From Cycas panzhihuaensis (Eukaryota; Cycadophyta): 64,000 nt of DNA. Location of the stretch: contig CM041465.1 of NCBI GenBank assembly GCA_023213395.1, positions 215,023,741 to 215,087,740 of the forward strand, read 5' to 3'. How positions within the stretch are numbered: position 1 is the stretch's first letter; each line of letters starts with the position of its first letter. A program made the translations under genes and the position numbers. The notes beneath the pieces were generated by a model. It worked only from the letters and a program-made list of their open reading frames with translations, made no database searches and was not told the DNA's origin. Below, in pieces: positions 56,069 through 64,000 of the stretch.

Positions 56069-56491
56069 ATGTCCGTCTACATTTTTACCGACGGCGGAAG
56101 CCGCGGTAACCCTGGACCTTCTGCCGCTGCATGGATTCTCTGCAGCCCTTCTAGACATGATCTCCTGTGCTCTGGGATCTTCCTCCCAGAGGCTACTAAC
56201 AATGAAGTCGAATATATAGCTGTGATTGAAGCCCTTACTAATGCTCTCTGTTTTCATCATGGATCTATCATTTTGCTTTGCGACTCTAAAGTTGTGGTGT
56301 CTCATCTCACCTAGGTTTACCAGGTGCAATGCCCTCACTTGAGGACTCTTGATTCCGCCACAAGATCTCTCCTGGCCCACTTCTCTTCCATCGATATCTA
56401 GCATATCCCTTGGGCTATCAACGCTGAGGCAGATGGTCTTGTTTACCTTATCCTTGAGAGTCGCCTTCCTCTCCTTGCTGACCATCCCTAA
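56069..56491 (+). pseudogene. T2 extra RNase H
   Basis: From the ATG the frame reads MSVYIFTDGGSRGNPGPSAA, FLPEATNNEVEYIAVIEAL, LLCDSKVVVSHLT, VYQVQCPHLRTLDSATRS and INAEADGLVYLIL. The RNase H1 signatures TDGG-RGNPGP, NNE-EY, DS-V and AD carry all four catalytic acidic residues. It is small (141 codons) and of the bacterial/archaeal-like type that Tat elements acquired in addition to the pol RNase H. Stops at 56312 (TAG) and 56399 (TAG) break it; T1 has Gln and Trp there. It lies between the antisense gene and the 3' LTR. Confidence 0.88.
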
Positions 56492-56903
56492 GGCTTGTCT
56501 GGCTGCCTTGTTGCCCAAGCCCCAGGTCATTTTACACTTTGCTTTACGACCCATTCGCACCTCTGAAATTCGATCGGTAATGAGGCTAAACTATGATGCC
56601 TACCTATTATGCTTACTCTTCTACTTGATTATGCATGTCCTACATCTTTTGTGGTGGGGGCAGCCCCCTCGCCTTTCTCATTTTTCCAGTCGGTCTCCAA
56701 GTGGCTCATAGGCAACCCTTATGTTGTCTCCACCGCTACTTTCATATCCATGCGTCCCGTTATGACACTCGTTGGCACCCTTGCCTACTATTATGATCTT
56801 AATTTATATATCTATATACATATGTGCTACTGACAGTTGTGTTGCCAGCATTCGCCATCGCACCACGCTTCCGGGCGACGAGGCTCTGCTGCCAAGGGGA
56901 CAG
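56492..56903 (+). other. T2 spacer and polypurine tract
   Basis: Non-coding; ends with CCAAGGGGACAG (56892-56903) directly before TGTTTCC, the start of the 3' LTR. T1 has AAGGGGGCAG at the same place. Confidence 0.75.
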
Positions 56904-59614
56904 TGTTTCCTGCCTTCTAGGAATGGATACGGAATTGCCGACTCAGGTAAGTGTAGGTATGCTTCTCACCTTATCATTGCTTTCTTTTGATAAGTGTTTA
57001 CTCGCATGTTTGCATGTTGTGACCTTGTAGATGATTTTGTCTTCATCTACACCTATTTAGCCTATGACGACTATAGCAGGGGCACACTCCCAGCAAGTGT
57101 GGCACCCCGGTGGCTATTCTGCTTCCAGCATTCTACCCTCCTCACTCCAGGATCCACTTAGTTTGTGCCACCTCTACCTGTGTGATGACTCGTCATTGTT
57201 TGGTTGACTTGCCACATCGTTTGAATCCTATTTTTGCTCTTTTGGACTCGTTTGTTGGCTTGTTTACCCTCGGGTAGGTGTCTTAGCCCTCCATTAGCCT
57301 TGTTTGTCATTTACCCATAGCCCAGGCTGGCTATCCAGGCTAGTTTTTACCTCTAGGTGAATACCGCCATAAATTCCTTGATCTTGCCATAAATTCCATG
57401 GTCTGCTTGATTTTGCGTGGGATGATGGTATCAAAGTTATTTTTTAAAAATCTACCGTGGTAATTTCACATTTATTACGAAACTGCCATATGTCTTGCAA
57501 CTTAACTCGCCTTCAACTGTGCCCTAATCACTCTCTTTAGGGTTTGGGTTGCTTATTTAAGTCATCATTAACTCATTTCTGTGATCTTTTGTTCATTTTT
57601 TGGATTGCTCCTCAAGGAAACTGCCCTGTGCTTTACTATTCTCTGCTTCTCTACTATTGCTACAGGACCTGCACCTCTCCTCCAGTGCCCGACTCTCCTT
57701 TGGTATGGCTAGGACATCTTCCCAGCCCTTCACATGCCTTGGAGAGGGCCCCTTTGGATAGATCTCAGTGGATTCTTGCTCAGGCAGCCATCAAGTGTTC
57801 TAAGTGCAGGGGTTCTTCCTCCAACTCCATTAGCAAGGTTCTAAGCTTGCTACTCCATAGTTTCTGGGCTGATTTCTCAGCCTCTCTTCAGCAACCCTGG
57901 ACTGAGGCAAGAGCCTCCCCTCCTCTTCTCAGGTATTCATTAATTTGAGCTATTTTCTTATTTAATTGATGCCCTATTTTGCTTGTCCTCTTGCTTGGGT
58001 TTTTGAAGGTTATTTTCCCTTTGTATTGGGCTGTTTTACTCCTGTCATTTGTGCCTCCTTACTTGCGTTTATTACTCAAGGCAGCGGCAGAGAGGGGTTT
58101 CATAGGGTTTGGGAGAGAGCCAAGTGGATTTCATACCACCTTCCACACTCGTTAAGTGGCTCTTAGCTCCCCAAACCTTTCCTCTTGCCCCGTGTTGTCC
58201 TTGGCACTTAAACAAGGGTTTGTTGGCCCTTCCTTGGCCACTGAAATCAGTGCTGTCACATGTTGCAGTACTAGTTTGAGGGCTTGTGCTTCGATCTGGG
58301 CAACTCATGTAAGTCCCGACTACTTGCCTTTTGCCCAATTCCGTTCCCGGCAACCTGGTTTGCTCTTCATAGCACCCCAGCTTGCTGTAGGTCCTCTTTG
58401 GCTCTTTTCAACTCTCTTGCTACTATTTCTAGCCATCTTTCTTAGCCTTACCCTTGCTGCCTCGTGGCTCTTGGGGGAGGTTGGGGTTATTCTTTACAAG
58501 AGGTGGGCCACTCCGAGGTTTACCGGTTACTTTCCATTTACTTTGGTTGTCCTCCTTTACATATTATCATTATTGTATTGATATTAACATACATGTATTT
58601 AAGTTTACATTTGCTTTGCATATACATGTATTGTTAGGATCTTTCCATTGTATGTTAGCACCCTTTCTTCGGAAAGGGGGGAGGTTGTTATTTACTTGCA
58701 GGTATTCAGAAAGAGCAAAGGACCTTTCTCCCTTTCTTCCTTTGCCGGTAAGCGCTTCCATTCATGTTGTATTTTCATACTTCATTTATTGCTAGTATTT
58801 GGTCCCTTTCTTTCCTTTGTTTGGTACTTTAGTATTTTTCTGGGGAAAGTAAAGGAGCCCCTCGTTCCGATCCACCGTGACTCTTCATGACCGCCGCGCC
58901 TTATGGAGTAGTTTCGAGTGCCTCCTTGGAGCATCACCATTACGACACACTTCCGTTCTAGGTAAACGCTCTTACTCCACTCTATCACCTTTTCCTTTAC
59001 ATAGTAGTAATTAACTCATTGGAAATAGAAAGAAAATCAACCTTGCTTTGGTTCATACTTTATGTACTTTATTACTTGCATCTTCTTTTGCCATAGGAAA
59101 AGGTTTTAGGAAACCTTCCTTCGCACCTTTTCCCTCCTCTTGCCGTGCAAACTTCCTTCTCTCCTTGTTATTTTGTGTATTTGGTTAGTTTGCTTAGGCA
59201 TACCTTGACCCATTTCCTTGGGTTATCTCTCTTACGTCCTCTTGGTTCCCCACTTAGCCGGATAACTAAGGTGACCCCGTCCATAGGCCACCCGCTTGCC
59301 TATCCTTCCTTGTTTCCCGTTGCTCTAGGGAAATCCTTGAAGGTTTCTCTCCTTCCCCTTCTGGCCATCTAAGGGTGGGAGGATCCTTCCCTTAGGTCAA
59401 CCCAGGCTAACCCTACGCCTACTCACCTCTTGTTCGAAGTGGGGGGATCACTCTTTGGTAGCTATATTCCATTTGTAGGTCCCGAACTCGTGCTCCGGCA
59501 CACAGGGTGCCCTACGTGGTATTTGCCCTACTTGTAGGCCTTTCCTCCATCGTATCATCAACCGCTCTTACTATTCCTACTTAGTTAGGTAGCTATCCCG
59601 TAGACACGCGTCCA
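56904..59614 (+). repeat. T2 3' LTR (2.7 kb)
   Basis: Starts TGTTTCC and ends GCGTCCA. Aligns with 45320-48038. The TATA-like TATTTAAG is at 57554-57561. The TSD ATTAC follows at 59615-59619. Confidence 0.92.
57554..57561 (+). promoter_or_regulatory. TATA-like box, T2 3' LTR
   Basis: TATTTAAG, the counterpart of 45969-45976. Confidence 0.5.
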
Positions 59615-59821
59615 ATTACTCATATAATTTCTCTTTCACATGACATGCATGTTCATACTACACCTCTCTTCTCTTGATCTTCTATTTTTACTACATAGTT
59701 GAATAGATATGAGAAGAAGATATTATTGCATTGACACCTAGACTTAGAATCAAGTAGCAATGATATTAATTTATTTGATATATTTCAAAGGAATCAAAAT
59801 AACGCCACTTGAGTATGGGAA

Positions 59822-60540
59822 GTGAATTTGGTTTCCACTATTTATTTTTCTTCCCATCCTTCTGTAAATGATTCTCCATCCATCATCTTGGTGTATTTAT
59901 CTAATCAAGATTCTCATTCTCATCATCAAGATTTTAATCAAACCTTTATATTGATTTGGGAATATATTTATAGGCTTATTCTTTTCTCTCAAGTTTCTTT
60001 GATCATTGAGTTTGTTCCTACCTATTCAAACTCTATAGTTGATTTTCCATTATATTTTAGGCCATTTACTTTGTCTACTAACCTACCAAGGAATCTACTC
60101 CTCATTAATCCTTTTCACCTTGATCACTTTAAAAATGACAAGGCAATTCTTGAGTATTTAGTAAGATCATATCCTAATCTGCTCTTTGGACATCACAAGT
60201 TTGGTTTTTCAAAAGTAATACAACCTTATTCATCACTAGTTGACCATTACTGACCTCAGGAGGTAGTTTCTCTAGAAGAGTCTATCCATCCTCACTTTGA
60301 AGAGGGAAATACTATGCTTATGGAGTAAACTATTAACATTGACTTAGAACTAGGAAATACCCCTAAGATTATTAAACTAGGAGCTAGTTATGCTCCCCAA
60401 GAGATCACTCAATTTAAGGATCACTTTCGTGAGTTCCACTCAGTCTTTGCTTGGGACTATAAAGATATGCATGGCCTTGATCCCTAAGTTATTAAGCACA
60501 ATATCATAATAACTCCTAACGTTAAACCTAAACATAAAAA
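59822..60540 (+). pseudogene. T3 pre-RT linker
   Basis: An open stretch of 143 codons ends with FKNDKAILEYLVRSYPNLLF, matching the T1 and T2 linkers. After a stop it continues with NTPKIIKLGASYAPQEITQF and FREFHSVFAWDYKDMHGLDP, the entry to gypsy RT. Confidence 0.82.
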
Positions 60541-61320
60541 ATAATGTGCTATTCACCTACGTCTCTCTCTAGTTATCAAATAAGAAGTAGAGAAATTGTT
60601 AGGAGCTGAATTCATTAACAGTATTGATTGCTCTTAATGGGTTTCTAATATAGTTCTAGTTGCAAAGAAAAATGGTTTAATCTGAATTTGTATTAATTTT
60701 TAAGATATCAATGAAGCATGCCCTAAAGACAATTTTTCTCTCCCTTTTCTTGATCAGATTTGGGATCAAATGACTAGTTTCGAGGTGATTTCCCTTATGG
60801 ATGGATTTTTTGGTTATAATTAGATTTCCATCTCACCTTAAGATCATTATAAGATTACATTCACTACTTCTTTGGGTATTTTCATGTATAAGGTCATGCC
60901 TTTTGGATTATAAAATACAAGTGCTACTTATCAAAGAGCAATGCTTTATATTTTTGATGATCTAGTTAGTAATATTATTATCATATATTTAGATGATATG
61001 TTTGCTCTTTCTTATAAAAGACATAATCATTTCTGTGACTTGAGAATAACTTTTGAAAGGTGTAGGAAATATTGTTTATGTCTTAATCCATCTAAATGTA
61101 TTTTTGTCATGATGTCAAGAAGGGATTAGAGTAGAACCCAATAAGATGAAGGCAATTGTTTATATGCCTCCTTGTAAAAGTCAAAAATAAATTAAATCTT
61201 TTTTAGGTAGACTTGGTTTTCTAAGATGTTTTATTGTTAATTTTTCTTTGGATGCCAAGCCTATCACAAATCTTTTAAATAAAGATGTTGAATTATGATG
61301 GACTCCTCAAGTTCAAGTAT
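60541..61320 (+). pseudogene. T3 reverse transcriptase
   Basis: It reads VEKLLGAEFINSIDCS, DINEACPKDNFSLPFLDQI, FEVISLMDGFFGYN, ITFTTSLGIFMYKVMPFGL, TSATYQRAMLYIFDDL and the active site YLDD near 60985-60996. CRKYCLCLNPSKC follows. Stops at several TAG/TAA codons. Confidence 0.87.
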
Positions 61321-61800
61321 TTTGATAAATTGAAATAAGCCTTAATCTCAACATGTTCTTGCTCCACTAAAGTTTGATAAACCTTTTATCCTATATACTT
61401 CCTCTATAGAAGAATCAATTAGTAGGTATACTTGCATAAGAGGATGACTTTGGTAAAGAACGAGTGATATATTTTATTAGTAGGACTTTAGTCACTACTG
61501 AGCTTCATTATCCCCTTCCTAAAAGGAGTGTCTTACCTTAATCTTTACCACTAAGAAGTTATGACATTATCTTCTTGGGAATAAGGTCCATCTTATTATT
61601 CAATGTGATTATATCAAATATTTACTTACCAAAACCAATCTTACTAGGTGACTAGGCAAATGGTCCTTGTTACTACAAGAGTTTGACTTCTAAATTATTA
61701 ATAGAAAGTCTAAGAGAGGTATGGTCATTATAGATATTATAGCTTATGCTCCTCTTCCTAATCCTGCTAAATAACCTATTGATGATACTCTTCCATATGA
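61321..61800 (+). pseudogene. T3 pol RNase H
   Basis: A degraded stretch with KPFILYTSSIEESIS-like residues, RVIYFISRTLVTTELHYPL and HYLLGNKVHLIIQ, in shifting frames. It matches the RNase H after RT in T1. Confidence 0.7.
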
Positions 61801-61959
61801 GCATGTTCTCCATGTCTAGGTAGTCCCTTCTATAGATTCATGGTATGGAGAAATTAAATCATACCTTTATGACCAATCTTTCTCTTCTTCTTCTAAATCT
61901 AAGAAGAGAAGATGAATTCAAGTTACTACTAAGTAATATCTCTTACTTAATGGTGTGCT

Positions 61960-63080
61960 TTATAAATGTTCTTTTGATGGAATTATGTTAAGGTGTCTTC
62001 TCCTTGATGAAACACTTGTAGCCTTAGTAGAATATCATGAAGGGATATGTGGTGGACATTTTGGTGGCCGATCAATGGCCTAATGTATTCTTTGTGTAGG
62101 TTATTATTAGCTCACCATGTTTAAGGATGCTCATTCTTATGTACAAAAATGTGAGAGATATCAATCCCATGTGACCTTAATACACAAACTTGCATAAGAA
62201 TTAAAATCAATTATTTCACCTTGGCCTTTCTCCCAATGGGGTTTCATCAACCTCATTGGTCAAACTTTGCCATTATTATCTAATGATTATAAGTTCATTA
62301 TAACTGTAACTAAATACTTTACTAAATAGAGTGAAGCTATTTTGTTAGTCACTATTATTAGAAAGGTAGTTGCTACATTCATCTTTTAATATATCATTTG
62401 TAGATTTGGGATATTAGATATTATAATTACTAATAATCACACTTCATTTTGTAATCCCCATGTTAGTGAGTTATGTAGTAAATTTCATATTACCCATAGA
62501 CTATCGGCCCCTGATCACCCTCAGGCTAATGGCTAAGTTGAAGCCTTTAATAAGGCTTTAGCTAAAATTTTAGCTAAAACAGTCACAACCTCTCATAAAG
62601 ATTAGCATGTTTAATTATTTCCAATATTATAGTCTTATAGAATCTCAATTAGAAATATTACAGGTATGATACCATGTTCTCTTATTTATGGTATTGAGGC
62701 TGTTCTTCCATTAGAAGTTGAGATTCTTTCTTTACTTGTCTCGTTGAAAGAATTCACTGATGAAGAGTTCCAAATGGAAGCACATCTTTCGAAACTCGAA
62801 AAGCTAGATGAGACTCATTTGCAATATTTACAAAATAATATGGCATCTAAGGCTAGGATTTAGGTTGCTCATGATAGGAATCTTAAGCCCAAAAAGTTCA
62901 ATATTAGTGATAAAGTGTTGAAGTTAGAATACCTCCATGATAAACAACTAAAGTTTTCTCCTAAGTAGTTGGCCCTTATCTAGTAATCAAATATTTGAGT
63001 AATGGATCCTATCGAATCTTAATAATGGAAGGTTTAGAATTCAAAAAGCCTATAATTCTTAATATTTGAGAAAGTTTTAT
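61960..63080 (+). pseudogene. T3 integrase
   Basis: The zinc domain reads ICGGHFGGRSMA and MFKDAHSYVQKCERYQ. The core reads FSQWGFINLIGQ, FIITVTKYFTK, FGILDIIITNNHTSF, LSAPDHPQANG then VEAFNKALA. The second catalytic D reads N (TNN for the usual TDN). The C-terminus at 62666-62863 is open (SLIYGIEAVLPLEVEILSLL, then KLEKLDETHLQYLQNNMASKA) and is the part fused in T2. DKVLKLEYLHDKQLKF follows. Confidence 0.88.
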
Positions 63081-64000
63081 ACCTAGTGGCATCCCAAGTC
63101 TCTACAATAAGGATAAACTACAACTCTAAAATGTTTTCTCTTGTCTAATGAGCTAAAAGTATGGGCAATTCCTTTCATTAGTCTTTTCTCACCTTCTTTT
63201 AAGTTGTTCCTCCTATCGTAAAGATTTCAGTTGTGATCATATAAGTTTATTACTCCTTCTAGTATATGTGTTAATTGTGAGTACTCTTCTTTGAGGGTTT
63301 TGGTAATTTTATCTTTTGAGCTCTGTACTCAAGAGAGAATTTGGGCCCCCAACTTTATCATTCACTCTTATCCTTAAAAGAGAGACTTTGTTAATTTTAT
63401 ATGCTTTCAATTGTTTAGATTATACTTTTACTCATTAGTTCTTCATCTTGAAGATTCCTTCTTGGTCGTATATCACTTACTATTTTCTTTTTGTTGCTTT
63501 TATTATCTTTTGTTTTCTTTATCTATATTATCAAGTGAATACTCACTATGTTTCCTTCCTTTTATGTTTGGAGACACTGCACTTTTGATCTCCTCTTTAT
63601 CCCATAGTTTAATTCTTAAGAAGAATGGACTCTTTCATCTTAGGTTCCATTGAAAAGGATAAATCCTTGTTGTATTGAGTAAAAGAACTTCATAATTGGA
63701 TGATTATGAATATATTCTTGTAAAAAAAAAGTAGAAGGTAAAAGTCTAAAAAAAATAAATAAATAAATAAATAGATTAAAAAAAGTTGTCTTATAATTTG
63801 GGGCAAGTCATATGACGACTTCATCCCCACCTATCTATGTAATAGCTTGGGTTCATTTAGATAAGGCATTCAATATGTTTAGGTCTAGTTGCTTAAGTCT
63901 ACCATGGGAGTAATTATGAATGAACTCTACTTGACACCTTTTATCCTTATCGATTATTGTCATCTCAATTATAATGTCTCTTTTTCTTTAATAGAGTCAT
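63081..64000. other. Region without a recognisable gene
   Basis: AT-rich sequence after T3 integrase, including (AAAT)n at about 63756-63775. It may hold the T3 3' end and LTR, suggested by the short match at 63636 to 41354, but I find no PPT or LTR edge. Confidence 0.4.

Larger units (their letters stand above)
45320..59614 (+). mobile_element. T2: full-ended, pol-deleted Tat-lineage Ty3/gypsy element
   Basis: 14.3 kb with two 2.7 kb LTRs, PBS, PPT and TSD ATTAC. The plus-strand order is gag, protease and a short remnant joining the pre-RT linker to the integrase C-terminus. Then come the antisense PMD gene (54877-52979), the sense extra RNase H (56069-56491), PPT and 3' LTR. RT, pol RNase H and the integrase core are deleted. 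It is inserted in T3. Its coding regions have only a handful of stops, so it is younger than T1, T3 and T4. Confidence 0.92.
59620..63080 (+). mobile_element. T3 right half (pre-RT linker, RT, RNase H, integrase)
   Basis: Continues the element cut at 45319. The frame is heavily mutated but all pol domains follow in order. Unlike T1 and T2, no antisense PMD gene or extra RNase H is seen after integrase before the sequence becomes unrecognisable. Confidence 0.85.

Overview
This window is nuclear DNA of a large-genome plant, almost certainly a seed plant. It is built of LTR retrotransposons nested in or abutting one another, and I recognise no intact host gene. The coding remnants are gag, protease, reverse transcriptase (RT), RNase H and integrase of Ty3/gypsy and Ty1/copia elements. 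Primer-binding sites (PBS) of the TGGTATCAGAGC and TGGCGACC types lie at expected places, target-site duplications (TSDs) are 5 bp, and most pol frames are broken by stops. The species cannot be named from the sequence.

Layout. 1-2283: AT-rich DNA with no recognisable gene. 2284-about 7300 (+): decayed Ty3/gypsy chromovirus ending in a chromodomain and a 3' LTR. 7306-7735: an isolated 5' LTR plus PBS ('B'). 7734-11130 (-): element 'C', a short element with both LTRs, PBS and polypurine tract (PPT) but no gag-pol; its interior carries a fragment of a plant AGC-VIII protein kinase, so it looks like a gene-capturing non-autonomous retrotransposon. 12738-18069 (-): nearly complete Tork-type (Tnt1-like) copia element with TSD ACCCT. 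20289-20935: solo LTR of the same family with TSD CCCTT. About 21780-22000 (-): integrase C-terminus of another gypsy element.

22640-about 33350 (+): 'T1', a 5'-truncated Tat-lineage gypsy element. About 33350-38490 (+): 'T4', another gypsy element with an odd domain order, followed at 38556-39320 by a 44-45 bp tandem array made of two 22 bp halves, each holding a GGTTNNAACC motif. 41898-45319 and 59620-63080 (+): two halves of 'T3', a Tat-like element split by 'T2'. 45320-59614 (+): T2 has 2.7 kb LTRs, PBS, PPT and TSD ATTAC.

T1 and T2 share an accessory cassette between pol and the 3' LTR. It holds an antisense gene with its own TATA-like box, a conserved GT-AG intron, a plant mobile domain (PMD) and a coiled coil; a sense-strand extra RNase H lies divergently beside it. 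T2 has lost RT, RNase H and integrase core through a deletion that keeps the frame open, yet retains gag, protease, the antisense PMD gene and the extra RNase H. It therefore looks like a non-autonomous derivative that would need another element's pol.

The points most worth following are element C with its kinase fragment, the T1/T2 accessory cassette, the in-frame pol deletion of T2, and the 22/44 bp palindromic array downstream of T4.
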